A stretch of DNA of 64,000 nt from Brenneria sp. hezel4-2-4 (GTDB taxonomy: Bacteria; Pseudomonadota; Gammaproteobacteria; Enterobacterales; Enterobacteriaceae), in assembly GCF_013155275.1 (NCBI RefSeq), contig NZ_JABJXS010000001.1:310001-374000 (forward strand). Reading direction: 5' to 3'. Under the pieces are notes generated by a model. It was not told the origin of the DNA, ran no database searches, and was given only the letters and a program-made list of their open reading frames with translations. Shown in pieces: positions 16,818 to 24,211 of this stretch (positions are counted from its first letter, which is position 1; each line of letters starts with the position of its first letter). The position numbers were made by a program, and so were the translations under genes.

Positions 16818-17030
16818 TTAACTTTCAATCTCGGCATCTAAAAAACCTCTGATTGATGTTTCATCAATCAGATTCAGTTCCCGCTGCAAGAAGGCGGTCT
16901 TCTCACCTTCGGCTGTTTGATTTACGAACTTTAGCCCAATGTCCCATATTTCCACTCGTGTGTGTCCCTTCGGAAAGTAATCGTGAGCGATGGAATAAAT
17001 TTTTTCGATTGTGATTAAATTTTCTTTCAC
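16818..17030 (-). CDS. hypothetical small phage protein (70 aa)
   Basis: A 70-residue soluble acidic protein (MKENLITIEKIYSIAHDYFP). It has no membrane segment, Cys motif or clear DNA-binding helix. A purine-rich site (AGGGGGGAAGTGAAAG) lies before the ATG. It stands alone between the lysis genes and the Gp49 gene, and is followed by a strong terminator. I do not recognise it. Confidence 0.5.
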   Translation of the reverse strand: MKENLITIEKIYSIAHDYFPKGHTRVEIWDIGLKFVNQTAEGEKTAFLQRELNLIDETSIRGFLDAEIES

Positions 17031-17226
17031 TTCCCCCCCTTACATAATTTTGTTGGTTACAGGTTACCCCTGAAACTTATTGGGTGACAGCATTATCACT
17101 GGCGCTCAGTGAAGCCGACTTACCCCATAGAACTACTCCTCATAACTTTGCACGCTGACGTCAGCTTACCCGTTATTTAAGTGCTATCCTATCTTTGCAC
17201 TTTACATAGATGCATGGAGAAAATGA

Positions 17227-17493
17227 ATGACTACACCAATCGATTTAGAACAACGTATTTCGGATCTTGAAACGTCCAATGAAACTCTTAAGTTTGAACT
17301 ACATGCCGCTTATGTCGCCATAATAGCGATTTCTGTCGCTATGAATGGAACGTCAGGTAAGCCAGGAATGTTAGCCACAGCATATGAAGAGGCAATTAAA
17401 TTACCCCATCAGCAGAAAGTAACTGATGAGAATCCTGAATACTTCAATAAACTTCACGACCAAGTAGCAAAACTACTTGCCAGAGCCAATTAA
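17227..17493 (+). CDS. hypothetical protein on the strand opposite the late operon (moron)
   Basis: An 88-residue protein (MTTPIDLEQRISDLETSNET) on the plus strand inside the minus-strand late operon. Residues 5-30 are a short coiled coil, followed by a hydrophobic helix (AAYVAIIAISVAM) and a charged C-terminal half. GGAGAAAATGA precedes the ATG. The opposite orientation and separate upstream region (17031-17226) suggest its own promoter and expression in the lysogen, as for lambda-type morons. Function unknown. Confidence 0.6.
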   Translation: MTTPIDLEQRISDLETSNETLKFELHAAYVAIIAISVAMNGTSGKPGMLATAYEEAIKLPHQQKVTDENPEYFNKLHDQVAKLLARAN

Positions 17494-17569
17494 TATTTTA
17501 TCTGTGTTTATAGGGAGAGGGAACTCTCTCTATTTCAAAACCTATTTCTGATATATTTTTGTAACCCGC

Positions 17570-18109
17570 TTATTTGCCTTTTCTAGCTGATTCAACATCA
17601 CTAATACTGACCAGTTGGCTATTTGCCAGGTCAATCGTCGTCAGCAATGGTTCAATCCAATAAACCGCCTGCCCGTATGTCAATCGGCAGCCGGCGGCAG
17701 CGGTACCAGTACCGGCTGCATCAGCTCCGCTGGCAACGGTACGCATTGCGCTGGCACGTAGACTGTGCGCGTAGTCGAGCAGGCGCTTAGCAACATCATC
17801 AGGCACACACTGACGGCCAGCCGGATCACGTTTGATGATTGTCCGGTAGATAATTTGTTTTTCATCGGATTGACCTTTGATGGTGATCGCGTCCTGATTG
17901 GCCTGCCTGGCGATTTCGTTGTATCGCTGAAACTGGAACGCCTGCCCGGCGATGATCGACTTCTGACCGGCGCTAATATCATCGGCCTGGACTTTACCGC
18001 GCTCGGCAATATCCGCATCCCAACGCAATCCCTGCACATACCACCCGGCGCCGAACGCAGCCGCCAGCGTGCCGCCGATCAGCAGCGCTTTCATTTTCGT
18101 GGATAACAT
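17570..18109 (-). CDS. Rz: i-spanin (Rz-like)
   Basis: A 179-residue inner-membrane spanin. Residues 7-26 (KALLIGGTLAAAFGAGWYVQG) are an N-terminal membrane anchor. A periplasmic helical region follows (AGQAFQFQRYNEIARQANQD), and a C-terminal half with Cys pairs. The Rz1 gene is wholly inside it in another frame, which is typical of lambda-like spanin pairs. With Rz1 it fuses inner and outer membranes in the last step of lysis. It follows the endolysin gene. Confidence 0.88.
   Translation of the reverse strand: MLSTKMKALLIGGTLAAAFGAGWYVQGLRWDADIAERGKVQADDISAGQKSIIAGQAFQFQRYNEIARQANQDAITIKGQSDEKQIIYRTIIKRDPAGRQCVPDDVAKRLLDYAHSLRASAMRTVASGADAAGTGTAAAGCRLTYGQAVYWIEPLLTTIDLANSQLVSISDVESARKGK
17680..17865 (-). 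CDS. Rz1: o-spanin lipoprotein (Rz1-like), nested in Rz
   Basis: A 61-residue lipoprotein in a different frame within Rz. The start MKNKLSTGQSSNVIRLAVSV is followed by the lipobox LLSAC, so the mature protein begins at Cys32. The mature part is Pro-rich (VYVPAQCVPLPAELMQPVLVPLPPAAD), as expected of Rz1. It should sit in the outer membrane and bind the C-terminus of Rz. A longer frame upstream of this ATG has no signal sequence, so I chose the internal start. Confidence 0.85.
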   Translation of the reverse strand: MKNKLSTGQSSNVIRLAVSVCLMMLLSACSTTRTVYVPAQCVPLPAELMQPVLVPLPPAAD

Positions 18110-18221
18110 GGTTTGCCTGTTAAAAAGTGAAGAGATTGATGATGGTGAGTGATTCAGATTTTACGTAACGCTGCCAAATCACGGTTAATTTGAACATTTA
18201 CTAACCAAACTGGAGCAATAT

Positions 18222-18770
18222 TCAGAAGTTTAAGCAAAGTGCCTTTTCTTTCTCCCGCCGAATAACCAGCCCTGCCAGGATTTCTTTTCCCGCATAAACC
18301 CATCGAGGTAATTGGTTGCAGGCCGCCGTGTATGCCTGGTTAATCAAGTGGCGATACATCGTAGACCTGAGAAATTTCGTGCATCCGATATTAAAAATAA
18401 AACTCCCAATCCCATCGAACACACCTTGCGGCAATTGCTTTCCCAGCTTTCGCTCTATATTGGCCTCTATACAATTCTGTGCATCCAGTTGGTCCTCAGC
18501 AAACCACTGCGCGATTTGCTGATCGCTGGCCTGGGCCACTAGGCCTGAACCTTTACCTGTGTGGCCGATGCCTTGCGTAACGATTTTTGCCGGACACAAA
18601 TACGGTTCCCGGCGGCAACCTTCAGCATTGCCCATCACTTCCATTGCAGCCAGGCTGAAACGTAAGCTGTTTCCCGTCGCCGATTTATATTGATCGGCAT
18701 TGTTCAATACAATGCCAATAATCACGCTGACGGAACAGACAATGGCCGCCGCGATTTTACGCTTAGCCAT
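18222..18770 (-). CDS. SAR endolysin, GH24 lysozyme family
   Basis: A 182-residue muramidase. The ATG at 18770 follows GGGGGATAAGCCA; an in-frame TTG at 18785 lacks such spacing. Residues 6-23 (IAAAIVCSVSVIIGIVL) form a weakly hydrophobic N-terminal segment of signal-anchor-release type, so export needs no holin. The catalytic triad E50-8 aa-C59-5 aa-T65 has Cys in place of the common Asp, the pattern of the phage P1 and P21 type endolysins. Additional Cys residues could cage the enzyme until release. It overlaps the holin stop slightly. Confidence 0.88.
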   Translation of the reverse strand: MAKRKIAAAIVCSVSVIIGIVLNNADQYKSATGNSLRFSLAAMEVMGNAEGCRREPYLCPAKIVTQGIGHTGKGSGLVAQASDQQIAQWFAEDQLDAQNCIEANIERKLGKQLPQGVFDGIGSFIFNIGCTKFLRSTMYRHLINQAYTAACNQLPRWVYAGKEILAGLVIRREKEKALCLNF

Positions 18771-18774
18771 TGGC

Positions 18775-19023
18775 TTATCCCCCAACCTTCAGATTAAATT
18801 CCTTGCGTTTGTAATACCAATTCAACGCAAATGTACCGATGGTGCATATCATGCCGACGATTATTGCCCAATCACTCAGCGTTAATACTGAAATAGCATC
18901 AAATAACTGCCACGATGGTTGATTCGTTACTGATGAATATGCCTTTTCTGATACGCCTGCACCTGTTAATGCGGTCCCGGATCCATATGATAGCTTGCTA
19001 TATATCGCGCTCATTCGCCTCAT
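18775..19023 (-). CDS. holin with two possible starts
   Basis: An 82-residue protein. One clear membrane helix is seen near residues 50-70 (LSDWAIIVGMICTIGTFALNWY), followed by a charged tail (YKRKEFNLKVGG), in the style of the P2/HP1-type holins. The gene starts with ATG AGG CGA ATG (19023 and 19014). The two starts differ by three residues, two of them Arg, as in lambda S107/S105, where the longer form is the antiholin. GGGGGTGAGG precedes the first ATG. It heads the lysis block that lies after late promoter B. Confidence 0.78.
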   Translation of the reverse strand: MRRMSAIYSKLSYGSGTALTGAGVSEKAYSSVTNQPSWQLFDAISVLTLSDWAIIVGMICTIGTFALNWYYKRKEFNLKVGG

Positions 19024-19111
19024 AGCCTCACCCCCGATTGTTCGGATGGCGCTGTGGTAGGAAATAAAAAAGCCTGCTGGGCGAACCATGCAGGCTTGAG
19101 GACTGACCAAT

Positions 19112-19145
19112 AAAAAACCGGAGCTGCTTTTGGGGCATACTCCGG
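19112..19145 (-). terminator. intrinsic terminator, late element copy B (tR'-like)
   Basis: On the minus strand CCGGAG ... CTCCGG with six T, about 20-45 bases after the start predicted for promoter B. The position equals lambda tR', which stops the short leader RNA when Q is absent. Confidence 0.8.
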
Positions 19146-19185
19146 TATCTTTCTGGAATTTAGCGCGTATAGCGGGACAGGTCAA
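19146..19185 (-). promoter_or_regulatory. late promoter directly after Q (pR'-like), copy B
   Basis: On the minus strand TTGACC (19185-19180), a 17-bp spacer and TAAATT (19162-19157), a good sigma-70 match. The -35 lies just after the Q stop codon (19192). The initial transcribed part includes AAAGATACC, which may act as a -10-like pause element, and then the terminator. This is the best preserved of the three copies and the likely parent. Confidence 0.75.
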
Positions 19186-19191
19186 TCGAGT

Positions 19192-20007
19192 TTATATCAC
19201 GTCTTCTATTTCATTATGAATTTGATTGCTCAGAACATTAGCCGCTTGGGATTCTTCGATATACAGCCATCGCATACACCGTTTCGCCAGATCCAGATAC
19301 TCCGACCACTCGCCCGCTGGTATCACAGCCCCTGAGATAAGCATCGATTTTCGCAGATGCTCAAACGTTGCCGTAATCCGCCCATGCCCGCCGCATTCAT
19401 TGCATAGCACAACGGCTGGCCGTAACGTTTTTCCGGTACCACTACAGCGAGGACAAATATTGTTCTGTGCCGCCTGATGCTTCGCCCATGCACGCAATGC
19501 TACACGTTCAGCTTCAATCCTGGCCGATAATTGATCTATCTGCTGGCCGATACGTTGATATTCATCGTCGCTAACGCGATCCCGACTGCGCTGTTTTTCC
19601 TGTTGCTTAATTTCAGCCTGAAGCACATCAGTATTCTTACGTGTTTGTGATGATCGGGAGCTGTATCTGCGCAATAACTTGGCGATATGATCAATTTGCG
19701 CGGGTAAATTTCGCTCCAGCACCATACTTAACGCAATCTGGCAGGCGGTTATGGCATGTTCTGGATGAGGTCGGGCATTTACCCAATCGGTAATAGCTGT
19801 CCGAATCCGTTGTTCTGCCTGACTATCGTGCCGATACTTTGCCATTAGTAAATCAAAACCAACAGAATGATGGTGCTGGGCGGTGGCGAATGCCCCTAAT
19901 ATTTGCTCTTTGGTAAGGATTGCACGCCCGCGCCCGATGTTCAGTGATTCAATACTCATGCAGCGCGGATCGTGCATCTTGATAAGTTGTTCTATAGCTA
20001 TGGTCAT
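19192..20007 (-). CDS. Q: late antitermination protein Q
   Basis: A 271-residue homologue of lambda Q and the Antiterm family. Residues 185-208 carry a zinc-binding pair of CxxC motifs (CPRCSGTG and CNECGGHG), matching the CRDCHGTG and CGRCKGVG pair of lambda Q. The C-terminus (AKRCMRWLYIEESQAANVLSNQI) matches the lambda end (EESIADNIL). It should bind near the late promoter, load onto paused RNA polymerase and let it pass terminators. It is the last early gene, and the late promoter begins 7 bases after its stop. It is longer than lambda Q because of a coiled-coil insert at about 120-170. Confidence 0.9.
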   Translation of the reverse strand: MTIAIEQLIKMHDPRCMSIESLNIGRGRAILTKEQILGAFATAQHHHSVGFDLLMAKYRHDSQAEQRIRTAITDWVNARPHPEHAITACQIALSMVLERNLPAQIDHIAKLLRRYSSRSSQTRKNTDVLQAEIKQQEKQRSRDRVSDDEYQRIGQQIDQLSARIEAERVALRAWAKHQAAQNNICPRCSGTGKTLRPAVVLCNECGGHGRITATFEHLRKSMLISGAVIPAGEWSEYLDLAKRCMRWLYIEESQAANVLSNQIHNEIEDVI

Positions 20008-20080
20008 TTGGTCAATCCTGCGCGGTGGTCACTGGACTGATTGTATTAATTAAGGGCTGACACACAAGGAAATAAACAGA

Positions 20081-20281
20081 TCATTCTATTTCTGCTTTGG
20101 TGAAAGCCTTTCCTTGCCTAATTAATGTTCTCAATGCTGTTTTCGCTGCATTAATTTCTTTCATGCCATTCAAAAATATTGTTTCTGTTTTCCCATTCCC
20201 AAGTACAACAACCTCATTATCTGAACAAATATATTCAGCAGCATAAATGACACCATCCTTTTCAACCTCTATGTAACTCAT
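20081..20281 (-). CDS. hypothetical small phage protein (66 aa)
   Basis: A 66-residue protein (MSYIEVEKDGVIYAAEYICS) with a short beta-rich start and a helical C-terminal half (KEINAAKTALRTLIRQGKAF). It lies between the broken VRR-NUC gene and Q and is in the same transcription unit. No motif is recognised. The ribosome site is GGGAGATATG. Confidence 0.5.
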   Translation of the reverse strand: MSYIEVEKDGVIYAAEYICSDNEVVVLGNGKTETIFLNGMKEINAAKTALRTLIRQGKAFTKAEIE

Positions 20282-20288
20282 ATCTCCC

Positions 20289-20735
20289 TCACAAATTTAA
20301 ATATCTCTCTAACACGTTAACTGCCTGAGTAAAACCGAAGCAGTAAACAGCATAATATCCCACTGATTCCAACCTGCTCAGCCATATCACTTGCTGTGTT
20401 GTCAACTTACCATCCCTCGCTTTCATCTCGATCCACAGACAAGCATAACCACCGCGTGGGAGTGCCAGAAGCAGATCTGGCACACCAGAACGAACACCAA
20501 GCCGTTTTGCATCACGCGCAGCTTTCGGCCCACGCTTTCCCTCGTTTGGGATATGCGGCAGATAATCCCCGATCTTTATTCAATCAATCACTGTCTTATC
20601 TGCCCACTCAATCAATGACGCTTGCTCTTCAAGCTCGGCCTGGTGATAGACTTTGCGCACCTTTCCGTTGCGAGTTTCCAGTTTGGCTTTGGTCTTAATG
20701 GCGGTTAGGGCGTTAATTGAGTTGAATAGTATCAT
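20289..20735 (-). pseudogene. VRR-NUC nuclease gene with an in-frame stop
   Basis: Read from the ATG at 20735, the frame gives MILFNSINALTAIKTKAKLE through EEQASLIEWADKTVID, then TGA at 20582-20580, then continues in the same frame as IKIGDYLPHIPNEGKRGPKAARDA, VRSGVPDLLLALPRGGYACLWIEMKAR to the end at 20289. The second part has the VRR-NUC core: the GVPDL acidic residue and IEMK. Both halves together make a normal length (~148 residues). A single base change (GGA to TGA would do) splits the gene. Internal re-initiation could give only the C-terminal half. The ATG overlaps the stop of the upstream gene (TAATG). Confidence 0.8.
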
Positions 20736-21928
20736 TATTTTTTAGCTGCAATGATCTTTCCAGCAAGTTCAGCTATAGTTTCTACACCATCAAGCACTGC
20801 GGGGATCTTATCTTCGTTAGCTTGAATGGGGCTAAATATTAACGACTCAAAAGCTTTCCAAGCACTATCTGTTTTTTCGCTACCATCCCTTTTTTCCACA
20901 TAATCATGGATAAACTCACATAGGCTAAGTCGCATATCTATTTGTAGCAGCTGAGATTTAATATTTTTTAGTTCCCCATAAAATAACCGCATGAAATAGA
21001 ATAACAATATTTCCAATGTAAGCAATGGGCCGAAAATAAACACATCCTTTAACGCCGGGTCTCCTTTGTCATAACGAAAAAAAATAGAAACCAAGGGGAT
21101 TAAAACCATAAATAGAGTGGGGATAAAAAATCTAACATAAGAATAAAAGAGTTCTTTCTGTTTTTTCTTCCCTATTTTATTAAAGGCATCAGACAATAGT
21201 GCAAAATTTAAATTTGAATTATATTCCTTTAATTTACCAATCTTACCATCAACATCTTTCAATAATTTATCCTGATTTGCTAATTCTTCATCCACAGTTA
21301 AATTCATATTTATAAAATCATTTATTTTTACCCATACTTCATTTTTCTTTATATTATCAATATTCATTCTAATTGCCGAAAGCTCGCTATTAAAATCATC
21401 AACCATCCCGGACTTCAATTTATATGGGATACTATATTCTAAAGAACTTAGGCAATGGTATTGAGTCTGGTTAAGCTCTACAGTTATTTCATCGATCTTT
21501 CCTAACAAAGATTTGACCTTCCCAACTGCATAAAGTGAACCATCTATTGCTCCTAAACTACGAGTTACATCACTCCGAGAGAAAAACTCCATTAAAGATA
21601 AAACAATATAAAACAAAGCGCTATTAGGCCTCTCTTTGAATAAATTAACATCAAGGTATATATTATTTTCTTTCATTCTGCTGTATGTGTATGGCAGCAT
21701 TGATAACGTAGCATTACCCTTATCCAAAAGATTAACCCGCAGAATTCTCCAGCAATACATGAAATATGAAAAATAGATTTCTTCATTGGAAAAACCTGCC
21801 CCATCACAAAGTAAAACTTTTACAATATATTTGTTGTCATAATTTTTTGGTAAAAAAGCTGAACACCATTTTTCCAAATAATTATCTATCTCTTTTATAT
21901 CACCAACATATCCAGCAGAATTATCCAT
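20735..21928 (-). CDS. unknown membrane protein, AT-rich accessory gene
   Basis: A 397-residue protein of unknown family. Residues ~1-115 are globular and rich in aromatic residues. Residues ~140-240 are helical (NSELSAIRMNIDNIKKNEVW, KLLKDVDGKIGKLKEYNSNL). Two membrane helices lie at ~262-286 (FYSYVRFFIPTLFMVLIPLVS) and ~296-317 (LKDVFIFGPLLTLEILLFYFM), and a soluble C-terminus follows. The gene is far more AT-rich than its neighbours and splits the run of small recombination genes, so it was probably acquired separately. The plan of soluble sensor, coiled coil and membrane helices fits membrane-acting exclusion or defence proteins, but that is a guess. Confidence 0.65.
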   Translation of the reverse strand: MDNSAGYVGDIKEIDNYLEKWCSAFLPKNYDNKYIVKVLLCDGAGFSNEEIYFSYFMYCWRILRVNLLDKGNATLSMLPYTYSRMKENNIYLDVNLFKERPNSALFYIVLSLMEFFSRSDVTRSLGAIDGSLYAVGKVKSLLGKIDEITVELNQTQYHCLSSLEYSIPYKLKSGMVDDFNSELSAIRMNIDNIKKNEVWVKINDFINMNLTVDEELANQDKLLKDVDGKIGKLKEYNSNLNFALLSDAFNKIGKKKQKELFYSYVRFFIPTLFMVLIPLVSIFFRYDKGDPALKDVFIFGPLLTLEILLFYFMRLFYGELKNIKSQLLQIDMRLSLCEFIHDYVEKRDGSEKTDSAWKAFESLIFSPIQANEDKIPAVLDGVETIAELAGKIIAAKK

Positions 21929-21939
21929 ATTCTCATCCT

Positions 21940-22236
21940 CTAATAACTATTTAGTTTTATTGTCAAATACAACGCCTGAAGCAAAACCTCTTCTTTTTCC
22001 CCAGTCAGCCAGTCATACGACACTCGCCCATCAATCACATCATGACAAGACGAACAGCCATAGACAGCCCAGAAGTCATCCCCTTTATATCCCATGCCGT
22101 GCGTAGGGCTCGGAAGATGGCACAACACCGTTGTTTCGGGATTGCCATTGCATATGCCCGGTATCTGCAAAGTGCACATCTGCCCACGAGCAGACTCACG
22201 TAATTTTTTTGAACGGTATGCAGGTGATTTAAGCAT
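21940..22236 (-). CDS. DUF1364 / YbcO-type nuclease-like protein
   Basis: A 98-residue protein of the DUF1364 family, known from the DLP12 gene ybcO. It shows the expected RESARGQMCTLQIPGICNGNPETTVLCH start and the CSSCHDVIDGR segment, with four Cys and several His that can bind a metal in an HNH-like fold. It lies in the nin-like region of the early operon, where recombination nucleases are common. It overlaps the upstream gene by eight bases. Confidence 0.85.
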   Translation of the reverse strand: MLKSPAYRSKKLRESARGQMCTLQIPGICNGNPETTVLCHLPSPTHGMGYKGDDFWAVYGCSSCHDVIDGRVSYDWLTGEKEEVLLQALYLTIKLNSY

Positions 22237-22696
22237 TTTCCTTTCCCCTCATCAACTTAATATCGCCCACCCTTTTCAGTACAAATTGAAGTTCCTGATT
22301 CGCTGTATGGATCTGCCCATTAATCTCATTGAGCCGATTCTGAGCATTTCGCACCCGCCCTTTGCAATTGGTCTCTTCGCGCCTTAACTTCTCCAGCCCT
22401 TCGCGGTGCGATTTAATTTCCATTCGCAAAGAGCGCAGTTCCCATTCAACCTTTGTTTCCTGTTTAGCCAGCGCCAGCAGGTGATCGAACGGTTCCAGAA
22501 TTGCGCCGCATAGACGGCATTTCACTGAACGCTCATGTTCCGAGACAATAACCCGCTCATGGCGGCACGTTCTCCCTTCCGGCTTCGGCGCCTCAACGAA
22601 ATTCCGCATTTCTTTGATGTCGGCGTTGTCATCAAAGCGTTTGGTAAACTGCAAAACGTTATCGCTGTCGTCTGGAAAATCCACATTATCGGTCAT
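22229..22696 (-). CDS. phage protein with zinc finger and coiled coil
   Basis: A 155-residue protein. Residues ~43-65 hold a Cys/His cluster (CRHERVIV ... CRLCG) that could bind zinc. Residues ~75-145 form a long coiled coil (KQETKVEWELRSLRMEIKSH and on). It starts at the phage's recurrent start cassette (GGGCTGACCAATGACC). Similar proteins sit beside DUF1367 genes in other prophages, but I know of no function. Confidence 0.6.
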   Translation of the reverse strand: MTDNVDFPDDSDNVLQFTKRFDDNADIKEMRNFVEAPKPEGRTCRHERVIVSEHERSVKCRLCGAILEPFDHLLALAKQETKVEWELRSLRMEIKSHREGLEKLRREETNCKGRVRNAQNRLNEINGQIHTANQELQFVLKRVGDIKLMRGKENA

Positions 22697-22706
22697 TGGT
22701 CAGCCC

Positions 22707-23354
22707 TCAAAAATTCATCAACTGGTTAACGGCCTGCTCCATTTCGGCCTCATCAGCAAAATAGCAGCTCAGCGTTTCAGCCCAGATCACCCCGGCCACG
22801 CCGCGGTAAACGCCATCAAACGCCGCCTGATCCATATTGGCAAACGCGATGCTCCAGCGTTGTTTCAACGTTCCGCCGTCCGGGTTGGGCACCAGATCAT
22901 AAAATTCCGCCTTGATCATTACGTGGTTCAGATATGATGCTTTGGTCTTGACCGTTTCCGGATCGAACCGGCGGCGGCGCTGGGCAGCCACTTTATTCAA
23001 CACGCGCGCGGCAATGCCCTTTGTCACGTTGTCATACAGCGAGGGATCGCCAGCTTCCTGCGCCACCTCGCGCGCCACCTCCTCCGCTATCCACACTTCT
23101 GGCACGCTGACGAACGTCCATTCCGGCTCCCAATATTGAAAGCCAAGATCCAAAAGCGCCCAGAATTTGCGGTGATGCTTGATGTTGCGGCGGTCACCTA
23201 ATGGAGAAAGCGAGATCGGAGTGCCGACTGGCACCCCTTTCATTACATCGCGATCGTGATCGGTACAGTATTTAATGCCACCGCCGGGCAGCAGCACGCC
23301 CAACGCTTCGGTTTTGTGCTTTTTCGGGGATTTGGTGCGCGTTGCTGTGGTCAT
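22707..23354 (-). CDS. DUF1367 family phage protein
   Basis: A 215-residue member of the DUF1367 family, found in the nin-like regions of lambdoid prophages. Conserved parts include GVPVGTPISLSPLGDRRNIKHHRKFWALLDL, the SYLNHVMIKAEFYDLVPNPDG stretch and QRWSIAFANMDQAAFDGVY. It is basic at the start and acidic at the end. Its function is unknown; a role in recombination or DNA binding has been supposed for its neighbours. It overlaps the PD-(D/E)XK gene by four bases. Confidence 0.85.
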   Translation of the reverse strand: MTTATRTKSPKKHKTEALGVLLPGGGIKYCTDHDRDVMKGVPVGTPISLSPLGDRRNIKHHRKFWALLDLGFQYWEPEWTFVSVPEVWIAEEVAREVAQEAGDPSLYDNVTKGIAARVLNKVAAQRRRRFDPETVKTKASYLNHVMIKAEFYDLVPNPDGGTLKQRWSIAFANMDQAAFDGVYRGVAGVIWAETLSCYFADEAEMEQAVNQLMNF

Positions 23355-24211
23355 GCTGAATTCTCCCCAGGCAGTGGTTCGTTACCATCGGCGATAGTGC
23401 GTTCGAGATAACGAAAAAGGTTACGAAAACGCTGAATTTCTCTGTCACTGGCCAGCCTGTTACGCGCTTCATAAATCGCCCGGGTTAACTGGGATATAGT
23501 GGCATTCTCAGGCAGCCCGAGCGCCGACGCCAATTCCATCTGAGCATCATTCAATCGCCCGGTGGACCGCTCCAGCGCTTCCCATCTCCGTTTTTTCTCC
23601 TCTTCAGTCTCGCGGAAGATTTCTTCCCGCGCCGCCTCCCGTTTGGCGGTAGCATCACGGAGCCGTTCGGACGAAAGAAGTGCCTCCCTTACCAGATGTG
23701 CGACCTCTTCACCATGGCGCTTCGCTAGTTCCCGCTCCGTCACCCAGATGCTTCCGTAGCGCACTTTCAGCTCAGTGCGTTTGCTTTCACGCTGGATGCC
23801 GTCAATCAACAGCTTTATCCAGGCGTCCCGCGGCAGATTGTCGACAGCGTTCAACGTAGGCCCTTTGACTGTCCGCCAGCCGTTTTCACCACGGACCATC
23901 AGCCCGCAGCCCGCAGGCAAGTCAGACTTTTTGATCAACCCTTCGGGCACGGCGAATACGATCCCGCTAGCGAAGGGCATATAGCTGGTGTACTTGCCCT
24001 TCGTCACGTCCGCACGGAAATCGGATACGCTGATTTTGCACTCGTAGGCGATGGGGCAGAACTTGCTGAAGCTGAATGGTACGGCATACACATCGGGGCG
24101 TGGGCTGCCCGCCGGCCCCAGTTGCATGTCTTCCCAGACAAATCGAGATGTGTTCTGGCGGAGATGTTCCGCCAGGTCATGGGCAAGGCCATTGTGGGTC
24201 CACTTGGTCAT
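23351..24211 (-). CDS. candidate PD-(D/E)XK nuclease (MmcB-like)
   Basis: A 286-residue protein starting MTKWTHNGLAHDLAEHLRQN. The ATG at 24211 overlaps the TGA of the methyltransferase gene (ATGA), so I prefer it to a longer frame. Residues ~1-130 carry a PD-(D/E)XK-like layout: RPDVY (Asp40), then YECK (Glu57, Lys59), followed by KGKYTSYM and FAVPEGLI as in MmcB-type repair proteins. The C-terminal half is charged helix (KREAAREEIFRETEEEKKRR). It may be a nuclease or nickase; with the methyltransferase beside it a restriction-like pair is possible. Confidence 0.65.
   Translation of the reverse strand: MTKWTHNGLAHDLAEHLRQNTSRFVWEDMQLGPAGSPRPDVYAVPFSFSKFCPIAYECKISVSDFRADVTKGKYTSYMPFASGIVFAVPEGLIKKSDLPAGCGLMVRGENGWRTVKGPTLNAVDNLPRDAWIKLLIDGIQRESKRTELKVRYGSIWVTERELAKRHGEEVAHLVREALLSSERLRDATAKREAAREEIFRETEEEKKRRWEALERSTGRLNDAQMELASALGLPENATISQLTRAIYEARNRLASDREIQRFRNLFRYLERTIADGNEPLPGENSA

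Noticed and set aside
18775..19185. Longer 136-residue version of the holin
   Set aside because: Its first 54 codons run through the late promoter and terminator element; the ATG at 19023 has a good ribosome site.
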